Shown here: positions 1-10,205 of the stretch, piece after piece | Numbering within the stretch: position 1 is the first letter of the stretch | Layout of the letters: every line of letters starts with the position of its first letter | Source of the DNA: Diplonema japonicum | Taxonomy: Eukaryota > Euglenozoa > Diplonemea > Diplonemida > Diplonemidae | Length of the DNA: 64,000 nucleotides | Direction: 5' to 3' | Assembly (NCBI GenBank): GCA_964019335.1 | Contig: OZ025740.1 | Span: 334,859-398,858, forward strand | Notes under the pieces: model-generated | Seen by the model: only the letters and a program-made list of their open reading frames with translations | What the model was told of the DNA's origin: nothing | Database searches by the model: none | Program-made: the position numbers and the translations under genes

Positions 1-2
1 AC

Positions 3-1837
3 ATGCAGACCGTCAGAGAACTTTTCTGACTGTTTCTGCAACTCATATATACTGAAGACGCCAAGCCCTGTGCATGATGCAAGCTGGAGGGTCATTTCTC
101 TGAAGACCTCCAGCTTCTGTACAGGGTTGCAAATTCTCACCCACTTGGCATTCCCCTCAAAGTGCACGAAAGGTAACGTCTCCAGCACCAGCCTTGTGTC
201 CTCACCCAGAAGCCTTTTGTACTTCGCAATCTTCTGCTTGATGACACTGTAGTACTGGTCCGTCCCACAGAAATGTGAACCCGAGTCCCACGCCGTGACA
301 GAGTACAGTGCGAGCTTCGCTGTGTTCTTCATGAAACCCGAGACGTCAACTGAAGGTGCGCCCTTTTTGCTAAGCGTTTTTGTTGAGAAGCGTTCAGCCG
401 ACGATGGGTTCCACACGTGGGTGGTGTACTGCGATGCGTTCTTGTCGCCCATCTCTGCAAACATCTTCGTGAAGCTGTCGGAGAAGAACCTGGACAGCGA
501 GTCCCCCATCGCGAGGAAGGGGGTGCGCTTCACGCACTGCACTGCGCGCTTGTCATCGTACTTCTCAATATCGCAGTTCTTCGGCACCCAATGCCGCCCC
601 TGCACTTCCCCAGGGTATATGTCCTCGAGTCCCTTGCACTTTCTTCGTGGCTTGGCATCGCTAGCATTCACCGCTTCCCCCTGGTCCATTGCATTTGAAG
701 GCTGTCGTTCTGTCGCGTTCCTGTCAGCCTTCGGCACTCGTTCCTCGTTGTGGGTTGCAAACCTGCCGCCGCCTTCTCCCATTTGTGTGGCGTTCCTGAC
801 CTGTGGGTTCTGTTCCTTATTTTTGTCCTCCATCTCGTGTACTGTCTTCTCCTTCATGTCCTCAGTGACTTGCGGTTTTTGTTCTTTGTTCTTGTTCTCG
901 TCTTTGTGCACCGCCTTCTCTTGCACGTCCTCAGCGACTTGCGGTTTTTGTTCCTTCTTGTCCTCCCCCTCGTGCACTGTCTTCTCTTTCATGTCCTCAG
1001 TGACTTGCGGTTTTTGTTCCTTCTTGTCCTCCCCCTCGTGCACTGCCTTCTCCTTCATATCCTCAGTGACTTGTTCTTTGTTCGTATTCTTCACTTCTTG
1101 CATCGTCTTCTCCGCATCCGTAGTGATCTGCGGCTTCTGTGAGTTCGCATGTGGGTTTTCCTGTTCATGCCCCGGTCGGGGTTTGTCTTCGTGTGCCTTG
1201 GGCTTGATATCCATCGGCAGTGTGTTGGGTTGCTTTCCCAGAGGTGGTGCATGTCGTGGCTCGTTTATCTGAGGGTCGGTGATGTCTAGTAATTCAGGTT
1301 TGCGCTCCTGGAACAGCGCCAAAGCTGTTGTGCACGCTTCCTGCAGACTGCCGTTGTACTCCCAGAAGGCCTCGTTGCCCCCTCCGCAGATCGACCGCCG
1401 TATTGCTAGCACAGTGGGCCTGTTCCGGGTCTGCGGTATGAACCCCGCCCCAGCACACCTTGCAGCATGGACCAACACTTCGTTCAACTTTGGGTTTGCA
1501 GCGTTCCCCTTCAGCCCTATTTTCGCCCGCTCAGGTAGGAGGTTCCTGTACCCCTCTATCCGCCCCAGTACGGAGTGAAATAGTTCCTTCCGCTGCCAGC
1601 TGCTGTACTCTCTATCGTGCAACTCGATAGCTGCCCACCGCACTTTGCTTATCACGTCCTCTGTCTCCTTATCCCACATGGAGTCCCGCACGCCTAAGGG
1701 GAGGTACCCTGCACCAACAGGGTTCCCATCTGTGCATATCGTGCTCTGCGGCTTCTTCTTCACCTTGATCTCTGTGGGCACCATCATCGTGATAGCCGAC
1801 ACCATGACAAGCAGGAAAACGATCTGTTTGATGTCCA

Positions 1838-1838
<1 letters not shown>
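3..1838 (-). CDS. Signal-anchored PC-esterase/TBL-like protein, 3' end outside window
   Basis: An uninterrupted minus-strand frame runs from an ATG at 1838 to the window edge (612 codons, no stop reached), so the protein is C-terminally partial here. Residues about 5-20 are hydrophobic (KQIVFLLVMVSAITMMV), a signal peptide or anchor. A charged Lys/Glu-rich region at about 243-346 consists of roughly five copies of a unit like TEDMKEKTVHEGEDKKEQKP. It is followed by W-V-P-K-N-C-D-I and then FLAMGDSLSRFF with the GDS at about residues 445-447. A Cys-containing lead-in followed by GDSxxR is the block I motif of PC-esterase/TBL/Cas1-type proteins, which move or remove O-acetyl groups on glycans in the secretory pathway. 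The downstream DxxH motif is not in view. The ATG follows an A-rich leader 219 bp after the RING gene stop, on the same strand. Existence is confident; the family call is moderate. Confidence 0.75.
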
Positions 1839-1869
<31 letters not shown>

Positions 1870-2057
1870 CCGTGGCTGGGGTGAAGTGGTAGGTAAGCTA
1901 ACAAAAAAAAGGGGGGGGGGCATCTTTTACAAAAGAAAAAAAGTAGCTTTTCAAGTCAGTAAAAAAAAAGGGGGGGTAAGGAATCGTATCAACTAGTTAA
2001 AACCAGTTTGTGCAGAAATAACGAGAGAAAATGAAAAAAGAAGAAAAAGGATAACAT

Positions 2058-3434
2058 CTAGTCCTTCTTTTTCTTCTTTTTCTTAGCAAAGTGGGTGTTC
2101 ACGTGTGCATGCATTGCAGACTCCGATGTGCCTACATCGAAGGTGCTTCCGCACATAGGGCAGGCGTGGGACACGAGTTTAGCTTTATCATGTGTAGGGT
2201 TTGCCTTGTCTTGTTTTTCGTGCTGTTCTTCAGGCTGGGGCTCCTTTGCAGCATGGCACACAGAACACGTACTTGCATCTTCCATGTTGATGAGGGTGCA
2301 GTTGGGACACGCCCAGCAGCCAAACACACTGAGAGCCTTGGCAATCACACCTTCTTGCTTACCTTTTGCGGTTTGTTTAAGCGCAGTATGAAATGCCTCA
2401 ATGAGGGCGGGCTTTGGGACGGTGGACAACCGGGGATCCTTGACAGCACCATGAACAGCCTTTATGAAACCCTCCTCAGTAGAGGAGAGCTTGTCAGCAC
2501 AAGCGACCCGCTTTGCAATGATCCCTCCTGCATCAGTTGGGTCGGTGAACAGGCCCATGCGCACCCACATGATGAAGCGGGTCACGTCGGCGACAGAATA
2601 CTTCAGCTTGTTTGTCAACTGGAAGAAGAGGTCTGCCTTGTGCATTGTGTCTAGCTTTCCTGGATCGGTCCCGGTACTGCTGAGCCGTTGCTTGCACTCT
2701 GTGATCATCTTGCTCCTCCCTTCTCTGTTTGTCACATCTATCGCTACCTTCTCTTGTGGTGCCGTGTTGCGTATTTCATACGACTCTGCTGAGAAGCTGC
2801 TCACCTGCCCAGCGCCTCGTGTGACCTTCTGTCTTTTCGGAGCGGGGGGTGATGGAAGGCGTGGTTTTTCTTGCTCTTCTTCTTTTTTGGTTTTCTTGCG
2901 TTTCTTCTCTTTCTTCTCTTTCTTCTCTTTTTTTTCTGTCGACGAAACCGCCTTCTTCTTCGTCACGCACTCTGCACAGTATAGCCCTGCAGGGGGTGGG
3001 TCTTCTTGCAGTGTCGGGGTACTGCAGTAGGTGTGCTGCCGGTTGTTGCAAATGAAGCATTTTAAAAGCAAGGCATCGTTGTCGGCAGCACCGCAGGCAA
3101 AGCACACAACCCAGTCATCGTCGGAGGACGGGTAAGCTCCACCGCCCCCACCTTCAGTCGAGTCGTCCGAGTCAGAAGAGTCCTCGAAGGTTTGTTTCTT
3201 GATGGTTTTAACCTTTCCTACCTGTTCCCCTGTTGCCACCACCACTTTTGCTACTTTGTTGAACTCCGTTCGGCATAATGGGCACTGGCTGCTTCTTTCG
3301 GACCACTGGCATATGCATTCGTGGCAAAATGTATGGCCGCACGCTTTCTTTACTCGACCCCTCACATAGCTCACCACCCCTTGCACTTTGCTCTCTTCTT
3401 GGCACACTGCACATGTTATCTTTCCATCAGACAT
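2058..3434 (-). CDS. RING-PHD-RanBP2-C2H2 zinc-finger protein, probable E3 ubiquitin ligase
   Basis: The 458-residue product opens with a C3HC4 RING finger: C8, C11, C32, H34, C37, C40, C51 and C54 (CGHTFCHECICQW, CPLC). An acidic Ser/Asp patch follows, then a PHD-type finger at about 107-157 (CFACG, CFICNNRQHTYC, YCAEC). Next come a Lys/Glu-rich, nuclear-localisation-like stretch and a central helical region at about 235-350. A RanBP2-type finger lies near 373-395 (CPNCTLINMEDASTCSVC) and a C2H2 finger near 425-448, followed by a polylysine tail. RING plus PHD resembles the PHRF1-type arrangement of nuclear ubiquitin ligases; RanBP2 fingers can bind ubiquitin or RNA. The start is the first ATG, 4 nt after a poly-C tract and CAG. 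Domain calls are firm; substrate and process are unknown. Confidence 0.85.
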   Translation of the reverse strand: MSDGKITCAVCQEESKVQGVVSYVRGRVKKACGHTFCHECICQWSERSSQCPLCRTEFNKVAKVVVATGEQVGKVKTIKKQTFEDSSDSDDSTEGGGGGAYPSSDDDWVVCFACGAADNDALLLKCFICNNRQHTYCSTPTLQEDPPPAGLYCAECVTKKKAVSSTEKKEKKEKKEKKRKKTKKEEEQEKPRLPSPPAPKRQKVTRGAGQVSSFSAESYEIRNTAPQEKVAIDVTNREGRSKMITECKQRLSSTGTDPGKLDTMHKADLFFQLTNKLKYSVADVTRFIMWVRMGLFTDPTDAGGIIAKRVACADKLSSTEEGFIKAVHGAVKDPRLSTVPKPALIEAFHTALKQTAKGKQEGVIAKALSVFGCWACPNCTLINMEDASTCSVCHAAKEPQPEEQHEKQDKANPTHDKAKLVSHACPMCGSTFDVGTSESAMHAHVNTHFAKKKKKKKD

Positions 3435-3880
3435 TCTTCTGGACGCGAATGTGTACAGGGAGTGGGGGGGGGGGGGGGGGGGCTACTTATACTTAGAATT
3501 TCGAGGGGGGGGAGAGAAAGAAAATAAAGAAAAGGAAGGGTATGTGTGTAAATACTTTAAAATAACGAGAAAGCCCACTACCCTCCCCCAAGCGGAGATT
3601 TAAGGGGATCTTTAGCTGAACGATTGCCGGTATTTTGTCATGAACTCGAGTTTCCTTAAAGCGTGAATTAAAGAGCCCACAAGTGTGTGAAGTAATTTCA
3701 GAAGAGTGTAATAAAACCAATAATTGTTAGGAGACCCAGGGGGAAGGGGTTATTTGGGATTGTAAGAACTTTTCTTTTGATGAAGTATTTATTAAAAGAT
3801 AACTTAAAAAATAGTTTAAAAAAAAAAAAAGAAAATACAGAAAGAAAAACATGTTGCCATGCGATCCTATTTTATTACTT

Positions 3881-3926
<46 letters not shown>

Positions 3927-3998
3927 AGAAAGGAAAGAAAAAGAAAAAGAAAATAGAAAACACAATGCAAGGCAGAAGGGGTGATGTGACTAAAAACA
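3435..3998. other. Minus-strand intergenic spacer with homopolymer runs
   Basis: Between the FkbM and RING genes I see no coding frame. It holds a G run near 3463-3482, which read on the minus strand is a poly-C tract ending in CAG just before the RING start, and an A run of about 43 nt near 3882-3925. Confidence 0.6.
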
Positions 3999-5297
3999 TC
4001 ACAATGTGCATCTTGAGTTCTTCTTCTGGTTCTGGACGGCTACGAAGGCGACAACACCCGCAACTAGCATACCGAAAACAGGTAGATACCCAAGTGTAGG
4101 ATGCTGGAACGCATGTGCGGTGAAGCGAGGAACAGCGCCCTGTGTCTCCTTGCTCGGACCACCAGCACCACTCCCAACAAGCACTGTGTTGCGATCGACC
4201 AGCTCCAACGAGGCAGTGTAGTTCCACAACAACACACTGCCAGAGTCCTTGAACTCCAGCAAGGTGGACGGCCTCGTCGCCACTGTGACCACCTTGACAG
4301 AAGTGACATAGTCTTTCAAATCGGCAGCCGCACAGTCCTTGAACCCAAGCCTCTTGTCGTGGTTCCCCACCACCAGAACCTTGTTGTCGCTCCCACAGGT
4401 GTATGTGTAGTACTGTGCCGAATCAGGGTGGTCACGAAGGAACACGGTGTTGAAGGTGGTTGCCATGCATTCCGGCTTGAGATGTCTCTGCGCGAAGTTC
4501 AAACTTTTGTGTTGGTCCCACCAACAGCTTTTCAACGGGAGCGCGGTGGGCGGTCCTGTGTACGAAATATGGTTGACATGCCCAAGAGAGATCGCGTCCC
4601 GTAAGATGACAGCAGCATGCAAGGCATCCAGCCCCTTGATGTCGGCAGGTGTGGGCAACCTTCCCACGGTGAGTTCCTCTGGTACATACACAACGTTGAA
4701 GCCGATGGTGGCGAAGACTCTGTAACCGGATTTCTTGAGGTGCTTTTCGATGTTGTCCTTGTTGGACAGCACTTCGATGATCAGTGCTTTTGGGCGGCAT
4801 GTTCTCAAATCGACAGAATTCAAGACAGTCAACTCATGCCTCTCGACATCGATAGATAGTAGGTCAATGGTGTTGTTGAGGATACGCTTGCAGATATCGC
4901 CAAGGCTCACAGTCAGGACCTGCTCGGTTTCCTTATCATGCTTATTGGACGGTTCTAATGAGGCGAGCTGGCCTGAGCTCCAGAGCTTCATTCGTTTCAG
5001 GGTTTCTGAGCTGACGGCATTTCGTAGATGTATGTCACCCTCACGGTCTGCGATATGGGTTCTGATGTGCACCAGGCTTGGGTCCACCACCACGCCATTC
5101 CACCCTAGTGTATGGAACAGCTTTGAGTTGCTGTGCAGGAAGGCGTGGTTTGCACCGACGTCGATATATCTCCCACGGACCACTCCAAGCCTTTCGAAAA
5201 TCCACCGTCTCACAAGGATATCTTCGTGGTCTGCTGAGAACGAAATATCCACGTGTCCCACTAGTGTGCATGCAATCACAGTCATGAATAGTAGCAT
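3999..5297 (-). CDS. FkbM-family methyltransferase with C-terminal membrane anchor
   Basis: The product is 432 residues. An N-terminal hydrophobic stretch (MLLFMTVIACTLVGHV) looks like a signal peptide. YIDVGANHAFLHSN at about 43-56 matches the SAM-binding motif of FkbM methyltransferases (IDVGAN), GWNGVVVDP is the next strand, and LLSIDVERHELTVL is the family's IDVEGHE-type motif with Gly replaced by Arg. FkbM enzymes O-methylate sugars and other small substrates. The C-terminal half (about 210-400) is Cys-containing and unassigned. A probable transmembrane helix, YLPVFGMLVAGVVAFVAVQ, lies near 403-423 with a short basic tail. This suggests a luminal or extracellular enzyme tethered at its C-terminus. 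It is the first minus-strand gene beside the strand-switch region, and the ATG follows an A-rich leader. Confidence 0.82.
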   Translation of the reverse strand: MLLFMTVIACTLVGHVDISFSADHEDILVRRWIFERLGVVRGRYIDVGANHAFLHSNSKLFHTLGWNGVVVDPSLVHIRTHIADREGDIHLRNAVSSETLKRMKLWSSGQLASLEPSNKHDKETEQVLTVSLGDICKRILNNTIDLLSIDVERHELTVLNSVDLRTCRPKALIIEVLSNKDNIEKHLKKSGYRVFATIGFNVVYVPEELTVGRLPTPADIKGLDALHAAVILRDAISLGHVNHISYTGPPTALPLKSCWWDQHKSLNFAQRHLKPECMATTFNTVFLRDHPDSAQYYTYTCGSDNKVLVVGNHDKRLGFKDCAAADLKDYVTSVKVVTVATRPSTLLEFKDSGSVLLWNYTASLELVDRNTVLVGSGAGGPSKETQGAVPRFTAHAFQHPTLGYLPVFGMLVAGVVAFVAVQNQKKNSRCTL

Positions 5298-5317
5298 TTC
5301 TTTTTCTTTCCTTTTTT

Positions 5318-5352
<35 letters not shown>

Positions 5353-5517
5353 TATCTGGGGGTTTTTTTTCTGGCTCTTTCAATATTAAAAAAAAAAAAA
5401 AGAAGAAGAAGAAGCTTGATGATTTAAAGGAAGCCGGTGGGGGCACCCTGCACAAGCACCATATACTTGAAGAAGCAAAATAACCGTATATACCCAGAAA
5501 CGACATGTTTTGTTTCA

Positions 5518-5880
5518 CTTATCAAAGGTGGCAACGACCTCAGAAGCAGTGGTTGCATTTATCGAACCCTCTTCCTGTGATTCCTGCAACACCGCAAACT
5601 TCACATGCCACCATGGCCATACCTGCTGTGTCCCCTTGCACACGATCTGTTGCCACTGCAAAGGGGTGGCAATTCGGATGGTGAACTCAAGCTCTCTATA
5701 AAACTCGGGACTGACACCTACAATATACTCCTTCAGAGTTTAAATGGACTTCATTGTTTCATAAAATGAAGTCCAGCGGGTCTTTGTGTATCTTCTGATT
5801 TGTCGTTTTTGTCAGGGTGTATCCCATGTGATACCTGGACAGTGTGGAGTACCACTCGTCCGGTTTTTGGTGTCCACTTT
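5518..5880 (-). pseudogene. hAT transposase fragment
   Basis: This stretch is visibly similar to 8520-8790 in the larger hAT transposase remnant. Shared blocks include atgccaccat, gtccccttgcacacgatctg and gtctttgtgtatcttctgat, interrupted by many changes. No long frame remains. It is read on the minus strand like the larger copy. Confidence 0.55.
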
Positions 5881-5889
5881 TTTATAACA

Positions 5890-6115
5890 CTCTATATTCG
5901 CTAAGTGACCCACCAGAACCCGCATTTTGAAGAGCTAAAAAAATTTCTAATTGCTTTTTCTAGGGCTGGAATGGATTTATTTGCGTCCAGGGCCCAATGT
6001 TCGACATATGGAATTCTTTTTTGTAATAAATTTTTTTTTGGTGATTTGCCTTACTTTGTACTTTACAAAATGAAGCAGCTCCAGTGGAAAAAACACAGCA
6101 CAAGTGGGGTTCTTG
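5890..6115 (-). repeat. Partial copy of tRNA-derived SINE (body part)
   Basis: Nearly the same sequence as 15497-15712, starting at ctatattcgctaagtgaccc and ending at cacaagtggggttc, where the match breaks off. The tRNA-like head is missing here. A separate head-only piece is at about 6888-7015. Confidence 0.6.
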
Positions 6116-6887
6116 AAATGATTTTAAGTCAGAATAGAGAAGTGAAAAAATAGATAAAAAGGGGTGGGAAAGAATAAATACTGCATACGAAAACAGAGAG
6201 TCGAATAAAAAAGGAAAAAGGTGACTGACATCCTCAAGAGGAGCCTCTCACATACCAGGAATTAAGCAGAGGTTGCTTCCATGGCCTGTATCAGTCTATC
6301 GCTGGAAAGAATAATGAAAATAACGAATGAAGCGAAAAAGGAAAAGAGAAAAGACGGCCTGGTCACCAGGAAGTGCTGGTTCAGATGCGTCGGCGGATGC
6401 AGCTTAACGTCATACCCAGGACTGAAAACATGTAGGAAAAGGAAAAAGCAGAAAGGGTAATAACAAGCTTAAAATTGGAAAGAAAATGGAAAGGGTGGAA
6501 ACTAAATAATAGGGTGCAAGGTCTGTGAAACCTTGCATAGCCTATCACCCTCATAGCATGCCAGGCTGGCACTCCTACATTGTAGGGTTGTTTCCAATAG
6601 TTCCTAGTTGTAGGAATGCAGGACAGTCGACCACTGTGATTCGTTGTAATAGAGGGTCCTGGCCCCTACAAAGCCAGCAGCAGGGCTGCCATGGTCGAGT
6701 AGGACTTGTCCCCAAACCCTTGGGTTTGCAGCAGAAAGCCCTGTTCCTGGTGGGATGCATAGTGCCACGTTGAGCTGTGACAGACCAGCAGGCACGGGAT
6801 CACAACTTATGTGTCAAGGGGGACCGTGACCAGGGGCCTCACCCAAGAAGTGAGTGCACACCCTGGACATGCAATTGGGGTCAAAAA
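6116..6887. other. Spacer, no recognised feature
   Basis: No coding frame with protein-like composition, no RNA gene and no obvious repeat partner was found. The stretch at 6525-6830 is less A/T-rich than its surroundings and may be an old element I could not identify. Confidence 0.4.
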
Positions 6888-7015
6888 TGCAGCACAAGTG
6901 GGGTTTGAACCCTGATGAAAAAACCACTGTGTCAGGATTCAAACCCACGACTCCTGGAACAAGGGGGCCTGACAGGTGAGAATGGTAACCACTCTACCAC
7001 ACAGGAATTCAAAAC
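6888..7015 (-). repeat. tRNA-like SINE head, degenerate
   Basis: Matches the head of the full SINE at 15690-15826. On the minus strand the A box TGGTAGAGTGG is intact (plus coordinates 6989-6999), and the B box is decayed to GGTTTGAATCC (6935-6945). Confidence 0.6.
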
Positions 7016-7029
7016 TCTTTAACTAAACT

Positions 7030-7592
7030 AACTAAAACACCTGAAAAGTGGTTTTTTACCTCAGAAAAATTGATTTTTTTCCATAAGGGTACCTATATCA
7101 GGCCTAGTAATGGTCTATCTGTTGGTTTTCTCTCCTTTATGACTTACCCTTCTCATTCTTTGTATTTACCCCCCTTTTTTTTACTGTACTTTATTGGGTG
7201 CATGGGGTGCTGGAAAAAAAAAAAAAAAATAGTGTCCAAAAAATTGTTTTTCCTCCCAAAAAAAGTGGCCAAAAACACCCTTAAATTGATTTTTTCTCAA
7301 AAAAAAAATTTTTTCCCTCAAAAATACCTATTCTAGACCTCAATGAGGCTAATAGTGAAAGTGAGATGGTCATGGGTCAAAAAAAAAGGGCCCAAAGAAT
7401 TTTTTTCCTCACAAAAAAAATTGTCAAAAACACCTGGAAAGTGATATTTTACCTCAGAAAAAAAGATTTTTTTCACAAAGGGCACCTGTACTTAGCCTAG
7501 TAATGGTCCATCTGTCATTTTTCTTTCCTTTATAACTTACCTTTCTCATTCTTTGTATTTCCCCCCCCCCTGTTTTTACTGTACTTTATTGG
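7030..7592 (+). repeat. Two direct copies of a roughly 160-bp repeat
   Basis: The segment 7035-7195 (ttttacctcagaaaaa ... actgtactttattgg) recurs at about 7440-7592 with scattered substitutions. The second copy ends inside the 3' end of the hAT transposase remnant, so the duplication is linked to the transposon. Confidence 0.55.
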
Positions 7593-7828
7593 CAAGTTGT
7601 TTTAAAAAATAACCTAACCCAACAAGACACCCCAATAGAACCAGCAAATCTGTCAGAAAAGACTACCTGATACAGTGATGGGTGAATCTGGTCTGGTCCG
7701 GTGTACCCATTTTACCAGACTGACCAGACTGACCGGATCAGCCAGACTGACCGGACTGACCAGACTCAAAAATTTTCTGCAATTTTTGACACACCTGCAA
7801 ACACTTTTTTTTCAAATATTTTTGGACA

Positions 7829-7859
<31 letters not shown>

Positions 7860-9248
7860 GCCTTTTTTTTTTTTTTTTTTTTTTTTTTCTTTTTCTTCTT
7901 CTTCTTGCATTCTGCATCGTGTCCTTAATCACTGTGGCCAAGTTGTAGCTTCTTCTGTACTCCATGTCATATCCTTAATGTGTGTGGGGTTCAGCTCAAC
8001 CCTAGCTGTGGCACCTTGGGTAACCAAGATTCTGCACTATTTGGCTAGGCCTTGTTCCCAGTTTCTGTGGGTAACTCTTCTGTGGGTAAGGGTACTTAGT
8101 CAGCTTACCCAAGCACCCCAAAAGACTTCAAAATACTGAAGCAGCAGAAAAAAAGGAGCCAGTGGCCATGCCAGGTATGGGAAGGCCTGATTAGAGATGG
8201 TGACAGTGGCAATGCCAGCAACAGTGGCAGCTCTTACTCAACAAAAGGAGGGAAAACAACTTGTATTGTAACCTATCTTGTATGGCCCAGTTCAGTCCAG
8301 TCCAGTCCGGTCTGGTCTGGTCTGGTCCAGTCTGGTCCAGTCCGGTCTAGTCCTAATTAGGATTCACCCATCACTGCCTGATAGACAGGCAGTAATAGTG
8401 GGGTCAAAACTTTCCATTGGCTGTTCAGAATTCCATTTTTGGGACAAAATTGGGTGTTCAAAACCCCTGACCCCTCCACCTGGGGTTCAAGGAATTTCTT
8501 CAGGCTCTTTCCAACAATGAAAATTTCATATGCCACCATAGCCATGCCAGATGTGTCCCCTTGCACACGATCTGTTGCAACTGTGAAGGGTGTGGAAATC
8601 TGTATCGCGAATTCCAGCTCTGCCCCAAACCCTGCCTCTATGCCTGGAAAGAATTCTAGGAGATCAAGGATGGACTTCATCATTTCAAAAAACGAATTCC
8701 ATCTGGTCTTTGTGTACCTCTTGATCTGTCTCGTCTTTTCACAGCATACTCCATGTGAGACCTGTACGGTGTGGAGTGCCAACTGCCCAGCTTTCGAGGT
8801 CCATCTCTTGATCAGCGTTTTCACTTTGGCTCTAATGTTAGCCAGTCGCTCAATCTTGAAGATGAATGAATACATGTACAACATGGCTCCAAAGTTCCAG
8901 TATCATTTCACAGATGTGGGACGAAATGACAGCAGCAGTGGCACTCACTTTTGTAAGGTCTATCATCTTGCAAAAGTAGCTGTTCTTCCCATCTGACATA
9001 CTAATGCCAAGGATGCTTCGACGGTTTATTGTGGCTCCATCAACAAGGAGGTACACATTCTGCCCTTGGAGCCTGTTTAGGACAGCAGCGTATGTCTCCT
9101 GTCCAAGTTCAACAACACGGCTTTGCATGTGTTTCCTGTTGATTCCTTTCAATTTGCCTGCATTGAAAAAGCTGTGAAAGAACTTTCGATCACACAAAAC
9201 AAACGGCAGGCAATACAGGCAAAGGAAAATGGACACACGATCCACCAT
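7586..9248 (-). pseudogene. hAT-superfamily transposase, frameshifted and interrupted by a MITE
   Basis: The upstream part (9248-8850) encodes a DUF659-like region with NVYLLVDGATINRRSILGIS and a following DLTKVSATAA. The next part (8884-8384) is in another frame and encodes KTRWNSFFEMMKSILDLLEF and KVLTPLLLPVYQ, the usual hAT core layout. The frame breaks near 8860-8884. The MITE at 7673-8376 splits the gene. Across it the frame reads on as QVVFSDRFAGSIGVSCW to a stop at 7586-7588. It lacks a full C-terminal dimerisation domain, so no active protein is expected. The N-terminal zinc-finger part may be the minus-strand piece at 11075-11978. Confidence 0.75.
7673..8376. mobile_element. 704-bp non-autonomous hAT-type MITE with 16-bp TIRs
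   Basis: The left end cagtgatgggtgaatc (7673-7688) is the exact reverse complement of the right end gattcacccatcactg (8361-8376). It is flanked by a direct repeat cctgata at 7666-7672 and 8377-8383. Subterminal arrays of gactgaccagactgaccgg-like (left) and ggtctggtccagtccgg-like (right) units are also roughly inverted. CAGTG termini and a 7-8 bp target duplication are typical of hAT elements. There is no coding capacity. It interrupts the hAT transposase remnant: removing one target copy restores a continuous frame. Confidence 0.8.
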
Positions 9249-9600
9249 ACCAGTGTTGGTCAGTCCTGTCCCATCCCCTAAAACGGAATATGGGCCTGGA
9301 TGGGACCATGGGACTCCACGGGACAGGACTCACGGGACTTTCCCCAACACTGTCATTATTTTTGATAGTTTTGCAACTTTTTTTTTTTTTTTTCTTTTTT
9401 TCCCTTTGGGAAAAAAAAAAAAAAAAAAAATGGGGAAAAAAAAAAAAGAGAAAAAAATCCTTGATTTTTTTTGACATACATGATGTGTTTACCTTTTTTT
9501 TTTTCCCTTCTTTTTTTCTTGTCTTCTCACATTTTTTCACACACCTAAGCCAAGCTGTTGTTTCTGCTTTCCACATCAAATGTTGTATTTGGATGTAATA
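9249..9600. repeat. Left arm of a large inverted repeat (partner 12888-13212)
   Basis: Begins at cagtgttgg and runs through a G/C-rich block (gggactccacgggacagg), then tttgatagttttgcaac, long T and A runs, and ctaagccaagctgttgtttc. The same sequence in reverse complement lies at 12888-13212, ending ccaacactg. The CAGTGTTGG termini resemble hAT ends. The first 105 bp (9249-9353) also end in ccaacactg and may be a small element on their own. Confidence 0.65.
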
Positions 9601-9897
9601 GAAAAGGGTGGAAATAATAAATAATATGTACAAGAGGAGGATGTGTATGTTTATACAACCTGTGTAAACAGATCAGTTCCTTGCTTTCAGCACCGTGCCC
9701 CTAATGCGTGCGATGTACAGCTCAACCCCTGTATCACACTGCCTGTTTGTTGCACATATTTTCATGTTGTCCCCCCCCCCCCCCCCCCCACCTGAAAATA
9801 ATATATAGGAGATAAATATATGAGTTAAAGGAGGCTGGGGTTGGCAGCACCCTGCACAAGAACTGTCTACTTGATTACAGGGGGGCACACCACAGCC
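9601..9897. repeat. Fragments of a dispersed repeat family
   Basis: Contains a reverse-orientation match to the repeat at 59588-59820 and 63490-63735 (for example ctacttgattacagggg against cccctgtaatcaagtag) plus a C run near 9770-9789. No coding frame. Confidence 0.5.
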
Positions 9898-10205
9898 GAG
9901 TTGTAGCTTCTTCTGCATTCTGCATCGTTTCCTTAATCACCATGGCCAGGATGTTGCTTCTTCTGCATTCCACATCGTGCCCTTAATCACTACAGCCAGG
10001 TTGTAACTTCTTGCATTCCGTGTCATTTCCTTAACCACCACGGCTGGGTTGTAGCTTCTTCTGCATTCTGCATTGTGTCCTTAATCACCATGGCCGAGTT
10101 GTAGCTTTTTGTGTTCCATGTCATTTCCTTAATCACAATGGCCAGACGGCCGGGTTGTAGCTTCTTCTGTGTTCTGTGTCGTGTCCTTAATGTGTGTGGT
10201 GTTCA
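9898..10205. repeat. About 50-bp minisatellite, roughly six units
   Basis: Successive units read ttgtagcttcttctgcattc, then tgcatcgt.tccttaatcac and catggccagg, with a period near 50 bp and substantial divergence. The last unit runs into gtgttcagctcaacccc, also present singly at 7910-8010. It is part of the dispersed family seen at 59.6 and 63.5 kb. Confidence 0.7.

Noticed and set aside
295-1272. 325-residue plus-strand frame at the left edge
   Set aside because: Antisense shadow of the PC-esterase-like gene, which has a signal peptide, GDS motif and correct leader.
7738-7965. Lys-rich frames over A/T runs (also 9229-9598, 10609-10833, 42159-42469 and others)
   Set aside because: Translations of homopolymers giving poly-Lys or poly-Phe, without start context.
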